A program made the position numbers and the translations under genes. The notes under the pieces are model-generated. The model saw only the letters and a program-made list of their open reading frames with translations, ran no database searches and was not told the origin of the DNA. Shown here piece by piece: positions 24,816 through 33,257 of a stretch of 64,000 nucleotides of DNA (position 1 is its first letter; every line of letters starts with the position of its first letter). Source of the DNA: Bdellovibrionota bacterium (GTDB lineage: Bacteria > Bdellovibrionota > UBA1018 > CAUJDS01); NCBI GenBank assembly GCA_963169695.1, contig CAUJDS010000013.1, positions 1 through 64,000 on the forward strand. The letters are read 5' to 3'.

Positions 24816-24979
24816 GGAGCTTTCTTTTTTAGCGGTTCATCTTTTGAGGGTAGCTTCAGATCTTCTTCTTCAAGGGGATTATCAAAGAGGGGTTCGCGAT
24901 AGGCTGGGCTGGGATCTGCCTTTACGCCACACGCTTGAAGCACCAAAACCAGTATCATTAGGAAATAAATTCTGACCAT
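24812..24979 (-). CDS. small LptM/YifL-like lipoprotein
   Basis: A 55-residue open frame that is easy to miss. It starts MVRIYFLMILVLVLQAC, a complete lipoprotein signal with lipobox 'LQAC', then reads 'GVKADPSPAYREPLFDNP' and ends in a Lys/Glu-rich tail. LptM (YifL) of enterobacteria is a similar short lipoprotein, just upstream of dapF, with C-G-x-K-G/x-P after the Cys. LptM helps mature the LPS translocon LptD. Here the gene overlaps lysA by four bases and lies three bases after the beta-barrel gene. Likeness is by signal, length and context, so the name is tentative. Confidence 0.65.
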   Translation of the reverse strand: MVRIYFLMILVLVLQACGVKADPSPAYREPLFDNPLEEEDLKLPSKDEPLKKKAP

Positions 24980-24982
24980 ACG

Positions 24983-26377
24983 TCAGAGTCTTAATACTAG
25001 ACCCGTTCCTATAAAGTCTAGGCCAAGGTCAGCACGAAGGTACCATTTGGGCCCGATGTGGAAGAAAAGACCCGCACCGAGGGCTGGCTTGAGCCCCTCC
25101 AAGAGTAGAAGGGCTTCGTCGGTGCCGTCCGTATTGCTAAGCACCATAGAATTGGAGATTCCTGCATAAGCAAAGGCAATAATGGAATCACCAAAGTAGA
25201 CATTGTAACGAGCAGCTAATGTGAGTGGCAAGACCGAATAACTATCCAAATCCGACGCAAATCCACTCACCGAATAGAGAAACATGCTGAGCTCTGCCGT
25301 AAAGGAATCCTGAATGCCTTTGCCCTTGATGAAGAGGTGCTCGCCCAGATTGAGACCGTAGCGAAGTCCCACACCCGAAAAATAAGCGACGGTGTCGGAG
25401 GGAGTGGTCGTCGGGAAATAGCCATACCCAAGCGAGAGCCAGTGACGATCCACTTCGATGGGGTGGTATTCTTCCGCAACCAAGTTGGCCATCTCGAGAC
25501 GTTGGGTGGTGTTTCCTGATGCGGCATCAGAACCAGGTGGCGGTGAAGTGCCTGCATCTAAGTCGGCGTCATAGGCAGCGATGGTGGGTGGCGTAGCTTC
25601 GGCTGCTTCAGCAGGAGGCGTTTCATCTTGGAAATCACCGTCCTCCGCGCCAAAGTCAGGATCGCTCTCTTGCAGGTCATTGTCCTTTGTAGCTACTTCA
25701 GGCTCGGCCTTTTGCATTTTATTCTGAGGCGCAGGCGCAGGCGCAGCGGTAGGCGGAGGGAGTGGTGTTGCTTGCGAAGTGAGGCTGTCATCAAAGCCTT
25801 CGTCAAACTCTAATTCTTGCACGTCCTGCTCATCTTGGACTTGTTCTTCGGGAGAAGGCAGGGGGGCAAGGTGTTCGCCGAGTTTATTGATGGCAGTAAA
25901 GTTCTGGCCCGCCTCGAGTGTGGGCCACTTTTCGTATTTGCGCACTGAGCGGGCTGCAAAGCGTTCGCCGTCTGGATAGTTCTTGAGGTTTCTGAATGCC
26001 ATCACGTTTTCACTACCTGAGCCGGCTTGATCCGTTCGGAGAAGGATAATTTTTCGAACAGGGAGTTCGTCTTTCCCCGCTGCTTTCAAAAGATAGACCC
26101 GTTGGGATTTGCTCATGCGGACCACTTCTACACTGAAGCGCTTCACTTCGATTTTGAGTCGAGGATCTTCCGACTTTGAAGATCCCAAAAAAGACGTGGG
26201 CTTGGAGGGGCCAGTCTCGCGCATTTCGGTAGTGCCCCAGTCAAAGTCTTCAACAGGAGTTTGCTCAGCCCGCAAAGTGGGAGCAGTCAAAAGAAAAAAG
26301 GCGAGCCACCAGGTCGGGTGCTCCAAAACAGCGACCGATTTCTCATTCTTTCTTGGCGGACGGTAGGTTAGACTCAC
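24983..26377 (-). CDS. putative outer-membrane beta-barrel protein with acidic, Pro/Ala-rich middle
   Basis: After a signal sequence ('WWLAFFLLTAPTLRAEQ') comes a folded region of ~140 residues, then a long low-complexity segment at about residues 165-295 rich in Glu, Asp, Pro and Ala. The last ~160 residues alternate in the manner of an outer-membrane barrel ('WLSLGYGYFP', 'GVGLRYGLNLGEHLFIKG', 'YLRADLGLDFIGTGLVLRL'). The gene is not recognised as a known family. The GTG start is only three bases from the divergent TPR gene start, so one or both true starts may lie further in. It leads into the small lipoprotein and lysA. Confidence 0.65.
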   Translation of the reverse strand: MSLTYRPPRKNEKSVAVLEHPTWWLAFFLLTAPTLRAEQTPVEDFDWGTTEMRETGPSKPTSFLGSSKSEDPRLKIEVKRFSVEVVRMSKSQRVYLLKAAGKDELPVRKIILLRTDQAGSGSENVMAFRNLKNYPDGERFAARSVRKYEKWPTLEAGQNFTAINKLGEHLAPLPSPEEQVQDEQDVQELEFDEGFDDSLTSQATPLPPPTAAPAPAPQNKMQKAEPEVATKDNDLQESDPDFGAEDGDFQDETPPAEAAEATPPTIAAYDADLDAGTSPPPGSDAASGNTTQRLEMANLVAEEYHPIEVDRHWLSLGYGYFPTTTPSDTVAYFSGVGLRYGLNLGEHLFIKGKGIQDSFTAELSMFLYSVSGFASDLDSYSVLPLTLAARYNVYFGDSIIAFAYAGISNSMVLSNTDGTDEALLLLEGLKPALGAGLFFHIGPKWYLRADLGLDFIGTGLVLRL

Positions 26378-26380
26378 GTC

Positions 26381-27424
26381 ATGTTTTCCAATGGGTTCGT
26401 TCGCTTAGCCTCTCTTTATTTTAGGGCATTCCCCTCCTTGGGTGGACCGGAAATTCGAAGTAGGAAATTACTGCCCCATTGGGTTGCTCTTGGAATGCTG
26501 GCAAGTCAGGCGGTAATGGCATCCGTCGATGAAGCTGGTCTGACTTACGTCAAAGATTTGGTGCAAAAAAGTCAGTGGCCAGAAGCGGTATTGCAATTGC
26601 GAGCGCTGGCTTCAGATTACGGCGCTTTGTCTGAAGCGGATCTGCTTTTTGCTTACGTCTTGGTTCAGCTCAATCGTCGTGGAGAGGCACTTGCCCATTT
26701 GCGAAGAAAAGTGCCCACCGCGAATGGGACAGTCCGAGAAAAACTTTTGTCCCGAATGGACACGCTAGCGGAGTCTTTTCTTTCACGAAAATCTTCGCAA
26801 CTCTATCAAGACGCCCTTAGCCGTGTCAGCGCCAATGAAATAGAAGGCGCCAAACAACTCTTGAGTCAGATATTGGATTTAGAGCCCGACAATGTGCGAG
26901 TCCTCAAAACCCTTTCTCAATTGGAAATAGAAAGGGAGCAAAGTCGTTCGGCCCTAGAGCGATTGCGAAAAATCATGGACCTGCATCCGACAGATCCAGA
27001 CCTAGCCGCATGGCTTGGTCGAGCCCACCTCAAGGTAGGGGATTACCTTTCTGCTTTGGGAGAGCTTCAATCTGCCTACCAAAAAGGCTTGAATCCCATC
27101 TTTATGCCGTCTTGGTTTGCGGAGGCATTGAATGGAACTGGCAAAACATCAGAAGCCGTCGAGATTCTGCAGACTGACTTAGTCGCTCATCCTGACTCCG
27201 TTCCAAGTCTCGTGGGTTGGGCCAAAATGAAACTCATCGATCCCACCTCGCGATTGGAAGACTATCGCCAAGCTTCTCTAAAATTAGAAAAGGCGCGTGG
27301 ACTTTTTGATCAGTTTCGAAAGGATCATCCTTGCGAGAGCATATCGTTTCCAAAGGAGATGGACAGGTTGACTACCCAATTGGGCGAAGCCATGACGATG
27401 CTAGCGCCCAAATCCGAGACCTAA
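26381..27424 (+). CDS. exported TPR-repeat protein
   Basis: This is a 347-residue protein with a probable signal sequence ('KLLPHWVALGMLASQAVMA' at about residues 29-47), preceded by an unusually long N-terminal stretch, so the true start may be internal. TPR units follow, for example 'LLSQILDLEPDNVRVLKTLSQLE' in part, 'LRKIMDLHPTDPDLAAWLGRAHL' in part, and 'GKTSEAVEILQTDLVAHPD'. It is likely periplasmic and a scaffold for protein contacts. The gene is divergent from the barrel gene and convergent with citrate synthase. No specific function can be assigned. Confidence 0.75.
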   Translation: MFSNGFVRLASLYFRAFPSLGGPEIRSRKLLPHWVALGMLASQAVMASVDEAGLTYVKDLVQKSQWPEAVLQLRALASDYGALSEADLLFAYVLVQLNRRGEALAHLRRKVPTANGTVREKLLSRMDTLAESFLSRKSSQLYQDALSRVSANEIEGAKQLLSQILDLEPDNVRVLKTLSQLEIEREQSRSALERLRKIMDLHPTDPDLAAWLGRAHLKVGDYLSALGELQSAYQKGLNPIFMPSWFAEALNGTGKTSEAVEILQTDLVAHPDSVPSLVGWAKMKLIDPTSRLEDYRQASLKLEKARGLFDQFRKDHPCESISFPKEMDRLTTQLGEAMTMLAPKSET

Positions 27425-27430
27425 GGAATT

Positions 27431-28564
27431 TTATTTCCGTTGGTCCATCGGAGTAATCGTAAGATCGACAGGTCCCGTGTAATAGGCGCGAGGACGATAG
27501 ATTCTATTATTGCCAGTTTGCTCCAAGATCTGCGCACTCCAGCCGACGTTTCGGCTCAAGGCAAAGATCGGAGTAAAATCACGCGGACGAAGTCCAAGCG
27601 CGGTGTAGACAAGTCCGCTGTAAAAATCCACGTTTGGCATAAGGCCCTTTTGGTCCAGCATTTGTTGTTCAATGCGAGACAGGATTTTGTGCTGCTCTTC
27701 TAGTCCGGCTTTTTCACAGATTTTGAGGGACATATCGCGAAGAATTTTGGCGCGCGGGTCACCGTTTTTATACACGCGATGGCCTATGCCCATGACTTTC
27801 TTTTTATTGTCGACGGCGTCTTTGATAAAGGGATCAACTTTTTGCAAAGTATTGATTTGTTGGAGCATGATCATGACTTGCTCGTTAGCACCACCATGCA
27901 AAGGACCCTTGAGCGACCCAATCGCGCCTACAATATCGCTGTAGTAATCGCTGGTGGTTGAAGCAACGACCCGTGCTGTAAAGGTAGAGGCATTGAGTTC
28001 ATGGTCGGCATGAAGAACCAGAGCCGTGTCAAAAAGATCTTCTTCTTCTTTAGAAGGACCTTTTCCATGCATCATGTTCAAGAAATTCCACGCCACGCTT
28101 TTTCCGGCGGTCGGCGCGATGATTTCTTTCCCTTGCTCCAGGCGTGAAAGCGCAGCAATCATGGGTCCGAGTGCAGCTGTCAATCGAATCGCGGCTTGCT
28201 TGACCCCGGCGTCCGAGTTGTCTTCCGCCTTATGGTCCAGCAAAGCAAAGTACGAAATAGCGGTGCGCAACTTGGCCATTGAGTGTGCTTTGGTCCCAGC
28301 AATAGACTTAAGGATCGGTGTTAGTGCTGGAGGAAGCGGCATATGGACGCTGAGATGGGTTTTGAGTTCTTCTAACTTCTTCTTGTTGGGAAGTTCCTTG
28401 TACCAAAGGAGGTGAATGATTTCCTCAAAGCAGCATTGTTCAACTAAGCTTTCAATAGTGTATCCACGGTACAAGAGTGTGACATCGTGGATGGTGCTGA
28501 TTTCGCTGGTACAGGCGACAACGCCTTCGAGACCTTTATTTGCTGTTTCTGGGATATCGGACAT
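27431..28564 (-). CDS. gltA: Citrate synthase (short, 2-methylcitrate-synthase-like type)
   Basis: Citrate synthase joins oxaloacetate and acetyl-CoA at the head of the TCA cycle. Catalytic residues are present: His in 'GPLHGGANEQVM' near 223, His in 'GIGHRVYKNGDPRA' near 262 and Asp in 'NVDFYSGLVYTALG' near 314. At 377 residues it belongs to the short dimeric class shared with 2-methylcitrate synthases, and the substrate cannot be settled by eye. No prpB or prpD neighbours are seen, which favours citrate. AAGGAG six bases before the ATG is a strong ribosome binding site. It stands alone on the minus strand. Confidence 0.9.
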   Translation of the reverse strand: MSDIPETANKGLEGVVACTSEISTIHDVTLLYRGYTIESLVEQCCFEEIIHLLWYKELPNKKKLEELKTHLSVHMPLPPALTPILKSIAGTKAHSMAKLRTAISYFALLDHKAEDNSDAGVKQAAIRLTAALGPMIAALSRLEQGKEIIAPTAGKSVAWNFLNMMHGKGPSKEEEDLFDTALVLHADHELNASTFTARVVASTTSDYYSDIVGAIGSLKGPLHGGANEQVMIMLQQINTLQKVDPFIKDAVDNKKKVMGIGHRVYKNGDPRAKILRDMSLKICEKAGLEEQHKILSRIEQQMLDQKGLMPNVDFYSGLVYTALGLRPRDFTPIFALSRNVGWSAQILEQTGNNRIYRPRAYYTGPVDLTITPMDQRK

Positions 28565-28693
28565 TTCAAACTCCTTGAAATTTCTGAGGGCGCTTTGACC
28601 CTCTGTGTCTTCTTAAGTTCCTTCTCAAGAATGTAGTAACTACTAATAAGTTCTCAGAGTTTTCTAAGTGGGTCTAGATAATTGATCCACTCC

Positions 28694-28720
28694 TTGACTT
28701 ATCTTTCACAAACTTACTAT
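28694..28720 (+). promoter_or_regulatory. possible promoter of the deoxynucleoside kinase gene
   Basis: TTGACT and TACTAT are separated by 15 bases, slightly short of the optimum. They lie 28 bases before the TTG start of the kinase gene, in the divergent gap with citrate synthase. The reading frame through this region would be an N-terminal extension unlike kinases, which favours promoter over coding. Confidence 0.4.
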
Positions 28721-28747
28721 CACCTAAGAGAAGACAGGGAGATCTCA

Positions 28748-29386
28748 TTGGCGCACAGTAAAATTTTTGTCGTTCTTGCGGGCAATATTGGAACAGGTAA
28801 GACGACGCTGTCTCGTCTTTTGGCTCAGCGCATGGGATGGCAACCCCATTACGAATCCGTTGAGACCAATCCCTACCTCAAGGATTTCTACTCTGACATG
28901 GGGCGATGGTCTTTTCCGCTTCAGATTTTTTTCTTGAATCACCGCTTTCGCACGCACCACACGATCTCCTCTGGCGATGGGAGTTCGATTCAAGATCGAA
29001 GCATCTATGAAGACGCCAATATTTTCGCGCGTGCCCTTTTTGAGCAGGGACATATGGAGCGCCGGGACTACGAAAACTACCTCTCGCTCTATCAATCGAT
29101 GGTTCAATTTTTGACACCTCCCGATCTCGTCATTTACCTTCGCAAGTCGGTCCCTGAGTTGAAGAAAAGAATTGCCATGCGTGGCCATGATTACGAAAAA
29201 GGCATCAGTGAGTCCTACCTCTCAAGCTTGAATAAGTATTATGACGAATGGATGGAAACCTATCGTGCCGGTAAGCGCTTGGTTATCCAGAGCGATGATT
29301 TGGATTTTCTGAACAACCCAAGGCATTTTGATGATTTCTGTACCCAGATGATTGCCGCCATTGATCAGAAGGACCTTTTCTTCTAA
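28748..29386 (+). CDS. Deoxynucleoside kinase family protein
   Basis: Deoxynucleoside kinases phosphorylate salvaged deoxynucleosides. The P-loop is 'LAGNIGTGKTTLS' near residue 9, the substrate-site motif is 'IQDRSIYEDANIF' near 82 and the lid region has 'RIAMRGHDYEKGI' near 140. Length is about 212 residues. The frame extends 66 bases upstream, but a TTG behind AGGGAG with six-base spacing gives the family-like N-terminus. Substrate (dG, dA or T) cannot be told by eye. Salvage of nucleosides would suit a predator or scavenger. It stands alone. Confidence 0.87.
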   Translation: MAHSKIFVVLAGNIGTGKTTLSRLLAQRMGWQPHYESVETNPYLKDFYSDMGRWSFPLQIFFLNHRFRTHHTISSGDGSSIQDRSIYEDANIFARALFEQGHMERRDYENYLSLYQSMVQFLTPPDLVIYLRKSVPELKKRIAMRGHDYEKGISESYLSSLNKYYDEWMETYRAGKRLVIQSDDLDFLNNPRHFDDFCTQMIAAIDQKDLFF

Positions 29387-29536
29387 ATCTTGAAAATGGT
29401 GCTTTTTTCCTATTATTATCACCTCTGCTGCCTAATAGCGTCCACCTCTGACTAGGATCGTTAACTTCCCTCAAGTTTCTCCAGATTCCGCCGAAGAGCT
29501 GGTTGAACCGATCTGAATTAGGGAAGGAGCCCCACA

Positions 29537-30448
29537 ATGGGCAAATACGATCGAAATTTTTATGACTGGGCGAGCAAGGCCTTAACCGTAGCAGCAATGC
29601 TGGCATGGCTAAGCGCCTGTTCTTCTTCAGGAACAGAAGACACCTTGGAAGGAGATGAAATATCAGCGGATTCCGAGGAGCTATCTGACGCAGGTACGGA
29701 CGCAGTACCCGAAGATTCTCTGGAAGAGCCAGAAGCTTCAGCTCAGGCCAGCACTGAAGAATTGGTTGAGCCGGAGAAGCCAGCAGAGTTTAGCCAAGAA
29801 CCTGTGATTCCAGAAACGACCGAGCAAGACCAGGCCTTGTCTGAGCCTCCCGTGGTTCCGGCACCTGAAGCTCCCGTTGCTCCAGAGCCAATGCCAGCTG
29901 ACGATATGGCAATGGCACAGCCTTCTACTGTGGAAGCGGCTCCTGAGTCCTTCTCGGGTAGTGGCCAGTATGAATCCCATACGATTCAACGCGGCGATAC
30001 ATTGATGCGCGTCGCTTTCGAATATTACGGCGATTTGTACCAATGGAAAAAAATCTATGAAGCCAATCGTGACAAAATTTCTGATCCGAACGTGATTCCC
30101 GTTGGGACTGTTTTGAAAGTTGAGCGCCCTCAGTCATCCGTCTCAGTAGAGAGGAATGGCGAACGCTACATGATCAAACAAGGGGATACCTTGGGTTCTA
30201 TTTCGCAAGACCTTTATGGCACGCGTAGTAAATGGAAGCAGATCTACGAGAACAACCGCAAGTTGATCCGAGATCCAAACAGAATCTACGCTGGCTTCAA
30301 TCTCTATTACAATCCAGAGGGTCGACAGACGGCTCCTCAATTGGCAGATCAACAGTCGACCATGCCAATGGATCAGGTTCCGGCTGTAGTTGAGGACAAT
30401 GCTGATATGCGTGCCCCTTCTTCTGAAGCCATGCCAGCAGGACAGTAA
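29537..30448 (+). CDS. LysM-domain lipoprotein with two LysM repeats
   Basis: The signal peptide ends in a lipobox ('WLSAC') with Cys near residue 28. Residues 30-135 are a Glu/Pro/Ala-rich, probably extended, linker. Two LysM domains follow. The first begins 'YESHTIQRGDTLMRVAFEYYG' in two parts near residue 148; the second begins 'YMIKQGDTLGSISQDLYG' near 212. Both continue with 'W K x I Y E x N R' and end in a Pro/Gly turn. LysM binds peptidoglycan, so this lipoprotein probably ties the outer membrane to the wall. A strong terminator starts 37 bases after the stop. Confidence 0.87.
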   Translation: MGKYDRNFYDWASKALTVAAMLAWLSACSSSGTEDTLEGDEISADSEELSDAGTDAVPEDSLEEPEASAQASTEELVEPEKPAEFSQEPVIPETTEQDQALSEPPVVPAPEAPVAPEPMPADDMAMAQPSTVEAAPESFSGSGQYESHTIQRGDTLMRVAFEYYGDLYQWKKIYEANRDKISDPNVIPVGTVLKVERPQSSVSVERNGERYMIKQGDTLGSISQDLYGTRSKWKQIYENNRKLIRDPNRIYAGFNLYYNPEGRQTAPQLADQQSTMPMDQVPAVVEDNADMRAPSSEAMPAGQ

Positions 30449-30484
30449 TCCTTAGACTTCCGTTTTGAGTTTTCTATAAGAATC

Positions 30485-30528
30485 GTGGTAGCCTGTGTCA
30501 GACGACATGAGGCTACCACTTTTTTTTT
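30485..30528 (+). terminator. strong intrinsic terminator overlapping the next gene's start
   Basis: GTGGTAGCCT and AGGCTACCAC form a perfect ten-pair stem around a 15-base loop, followed by nine Ts. It ends the LysM-gene transcript. The loop contains both possible start codons (GTG and ATG) of the following lipoprotein gene, and the second arm plus the T-tract encode part of that gene's signal peptide. The hairpin could therefore also hide the start codon in any read-through RNA. Confidence 0.85.
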
Positions 30529-31202
30529 GGATCATTGGGATGGGATGGATCTGCGGTTGCTCGACTCCGACAGAAGAAGTAGTCGTCCCACTTTCGCAAC
30601 AGATACGTGAGGATCAATCTTACTTTGCCTCCCTTAAATCAGAGGTGAGTAAGGGTGACCTCCGGGATTCGCAGTTAGAGAATTACCTTCAAAAACTCGC
30701 CCGATCTCTCGTTGACGAAAAGTCGCCCTTCAAGGGGCACAACTGGGAGATTGTAATCAAAAAAGCAAATCCGGGAGCAACGGCTCTGCTGGGGAGCCTT
30801 CCTTACGGAACGCTCTATTTCTCGACTGAACTTTGGAAGAAGTTGGCCACAGAGAATGAATTGGCGGCATTGATAGCTATCGAGTTGGCAAGATTAGAAT
30901 TGCGACAGCAGCATCAAGTCGCCCTTCGAAATGCCTTCAAAAATCCCCTTGCAGTGGAATATCAATCCGGTGAGCTCAAGGCTGCCGTCAATCGGGCTCT
31001 CGAACTCATGTACCACGCCAAATACGATCCAAGAGGTTTGGCTGTCTATTGGGAGCGAAATCATTCACGCGAATTGCAGCAAGTTAGCTCACAAGAACTC
31101 TATGAGATGGTTTCAAAGAATGTTCCAATTCGAAATCCCATTGTCAACTCGGACACCTTTCAAAAAGTACTTGGAACCGTCTTAAAAAATGGGACATCAT
31201 GA
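30507..31202 (+). CDS. M48-like lipoprotein that lacks the zinc motif
   Basis: A short signal peptide ('MRLPLFFWIIGMGWICGC') gives a lipoprotein. The rest follows M48 metalloproteases of the LoiP/BepA type: 'WEIVIKKANPGATALLGS', 'GTLYFSTELWKKL' and 'ENELAALIAIELARLELRQ'. In active members the last stretch reads LAavLgHEigH, so HExxH has become IELAR. Both His ligands are gone. The protein is 231 residues and was probably kept for a non-catalytic role. Its start lies in the loop of a strong terminator, and it overlaps amgK by four bases. A GTG 12 bases upstream is an alternative start. Confidence 0.7.
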   Translation: MRLPLFFWIIGMGWICGCSTPTEEVVVPLSQQIREDQSYFASLKSEVSKGDLRDSQLENYLQKLARSLVDEKSPFKGHNWEIVIKKANPGATALLGSLPYGTLYFSTELWKKLATENELAALIAIELARLELRQQHQVALRNAFKNPLAVEYQSGELKAAVNRALELMYHAKYDPRGLAVYWERNHSRELQQVSSQELYEMVSKNVPIRNPIVNSDTFQKVLGTVLKNGTS

Positions 31203-32254
31203 ATACTTTGTGGGGAGAATTGCTGAAAATGACACCAAACCATCTCATCAGTGAAGCTACAATAAAAAAATGGTTAAAGGGTAAACGGACCATACGAAAA
31301 ATAAAACGTATACCGGGTGATGCAAGTGCTCGAAAATATTTTCGGATCGAAACAAAGGAAATGAATTTCATTCTCCTTTCGGCCGCCCCTTTTCAGAATA
31401 CGCCAAAGAAGCCTTACACTTTCTTGGAGGTTCAAGATTTTTTGATGAACTGCGGGGTGTCGGTTCCTCAAGTCTATGACTACCAATCGAACAAAGGGTT
31501 CATCCTCCTGGAGGATCTCGGGGATCAGACTCTCCTGCACCATCTCAAGAAAATTTCGGATTCCGAAATGGAAACTCGAGTTTACCAAAGAACCTTGGAC
31601 CTTCTTTTAAATTTTCAGCTCGAAACCCATAGGCAAATGGACAAATATTCACTTCAGGGTTTTAAGCTTAGGTTCGATCATGAAAAACTCTATTGGGAAA
31701 TTCAGTTCACTATTAGTCATTTTTTTGAAAAATACCTTCAGCGAAAAATCAGCCCTGCCCATCGAAAAATTCTCAACAAAGAGATGAGCAGCCTTTGCCA
31801 AACATTGGCCGACCAACCCACGGTCTATACGCATCGGGATTTTCATAGCAGAAATATTATGGTGACCGGAAGTGATGAGCGCCTGGTCATGATTGATTTT
31901 CAGGATGCTCGTATGGGACCCGCGCAGTACGACTTAGTGTCGCTTTTGCGAGACAGCTACTATCAATTGACGGATGCACAGGTGTCGGTACTTACGGAAT
32001 ATTATTGGAATCAGTACAAGGCTGCCCTGAAACCGAAGCAAGGATTTGAAGAATTTACGAGAATTTTTGACATCATGACGATTCAACGCAACTTTAAGGC
32101 CATCGGCAGCTTTGCTTCCTTCTATAATCTAAGAGGAAACCCAAGCTACCTAAAGTACATAGGCAATACCTTCGAAAATATACGGCGTGTGTTGTGTAAG
32201 TATCCCTCCTTTGATTCCTTGAGAGAGGTCTTGTTCCATTACTACTATTTCTAA
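31199..32254 (+). CDS. amgK: AmgK-like sugar kinase (N-acetylmuramate/GlcNAc 1-kinase)
   Basis: AmgK phosphorylates MurNAc at the anomeric position in the recycling route that bypasses de novo UDP-MurNAc synthesis. The aminoglycoside-phosphotransferase fold is clear: the Brenner motif 'YTHRDFHSRNIMV' near residue 207 and 'VMIDFQDARMGPAQYDLVSL' near 228. The N-terminal part has 'PGDASARKYFRI', the typical glycine-poor loop of this subfamily. The 351-residue length is normal. The ATG overlaps the stop of the M48-like gene and murU follows after four bases, giving the AmgK-MurU pair. Confidence 0.87.
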   Translation: MNTLWGELLKMTPNHLISEATIKKWLKGKRTIRKIKRIPGDASARKYFRIETKEMNFILLSAAPFQNTPKKPYTFLEVQDFLMNCGVSVPQVYDYQSNKGFILLEDLGDQTLLHHLKKISDSEMETRVYQRTLDLLLNFQLETHRQMDKYSLQGFKLRFDHEKLYWEIQFTISHFFEKYLQRKISPAHRKILNKEMSSLCQTLADQPTVYTHRDFHSRNIMVTGSDERLVMIDFQDARMGPAQYDLVSLLRDSYYQLTDAQVSVLTEYYWNQYKAALKPKQGFEEFTRIFDIMTIQRNFKAIGSFASFYNLRGNPSYLKYIGNTFENIRRVLCKYPSFDSLREVLFHYYYF

Positions 32255-32258
32255 AGCG

Positions 32259-33257
32259 ATGATCATGGCTGCAGGACTTGGAACTCGGCTTGCGCCATTT
32301 ACAACGCTTTTGCCGAAGCCCCTTGTGCCACTCATGGGGATCCCACTCATACAGTTTCATTTGGATCAGCTCGCCGCAGCCGGTGTCAAGGAAGTCGTCA
32401 TCAATTTTCATCACCTTCCGGATCTTGCTCGGCAAAGTTATTTAGCACTGGATAGTAAAGGATTGCGGGTCCATGTCAGCGACGAAAGTGCCGAGCTTCT
32501 AGGAAGTGCAGGCGGGATCCGCAAGGTATTGCGGTTCTTTTCCGGGGAGCCCTTCTACCTTCTCAATGCCGATACCTTGTCGTTCTTTGGGCTGAATCAG
32601 CTATCAGAACATTTCTTTCAGGTCGAGAAAAAGGCTTCGGTAGAAATGGTGCTATCTCTTCAGGATGGCTCCAAAATCCCAGGAAAATATAAAGAAATCC
32701 TTCACCAGCCCGACACGATGCAGCTTCAGGGGACGGGTCCGGTGGCACAGGGAAAGTGGTTCTATGGCGGTGCTGCCGCTTTTTCGCCAAAAGCATTTGA
32801 GCACCTTACTGAAGGCCGCCCTCAGGACTTCTTTAAGGATGTTTTTCAGAAGAGCCTCACTTCTGGTTTGGCATATGGATATTTGCAAAGAGAGGCATGG
32901 TTAGATACGGGATCGCCCGAAGAATGGCATCATGCTCATCTAGGGTTGATGGAACAAATGGAACGCGATGCTGTTCCTGATTTTTGGAAGCGACGCTTGA
33001 TGTCGGGCAATCAAAGGTTGGGGCCGATGCAGTGGTTGATTCGAGATGGATTCACCCAAGGTGCTCACGACACCTCCCGGTGGAAGGCTCCTTGCTATTG
33101 GGGTGGACCAGGGATTCCGCCTGAGGAGCTAGGACCCGGGGCGGTTTGTTATGGTAGGCCGTCGCCCTATCAAGAAATGAAGAACGGTATTAGTTTCGGT
33201 GGATACTGGTCCCCTTGCTTGAAGTTTCCTGATGCCCATGGGAGCCTCAAATCATGA
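32259..33257 (+). CDS. murU: MurU-like MurNAc-1-phosphate uridylyltransferase
   Basis: MurU makes UDP-MurNAc from MurNAc-1-P and UTP. The nucleotidyltransferase signature is at the very start ('MIMAAGLGTRLAPFTTLLPKP'), with 'YLLNADTLSF' near residue 103, 'GSAGGIRKVL' near 83 and 'AWLDTGSPEEWHHA' near 212. MurU proteins are usually about 225 residues; this one has ~100 extra C-terminal residues, Trp/Gly/Pro-rich, of unknown role. Position directly after amgK and the presence of ampG in the same window support the recycling assignment over a hexose-1-P uridylyltransferase. The stop overlaps the PilZ gene start. Confidence 0.85.
   Translation: MIMAAGLGTRLAPFTTLLPKPLVPLMGIPLIQFHLDQLAAAGVKEVVINFHHLPDLARQSYLALDSKGLRVHVSDESAELLGSAGGIRKVLRFFSGEPFYLLNADTLSFFGLNQLSEHFFQVEKKASVEMVLSLQDGSKIPGKYKEILHQPDTMQLQGTGPVAQGKWFYGGAAAFSPKAFEHLTEGRPQDFFKDVFQKSLTSGLAYGYLQREAWLDTGSPEEWHHAHLGLMEQMERDAVPDFWKRRLMSGNQRLGPMQWLIRDGFTQGAHDTSRWKAPCYWGGPGIPPEELGPGAVCYGRPSPYQEMKNGISFGGYWSPCLKFPDAHGSLKS

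Noticed and set aside
28682-28747. N-terminal extension of the deoxynucleoside kinase
   Set aside because: The extension includes promoter-like boxes, and a TTG with a strong ribosome binding site gives the family-like N-terminus.
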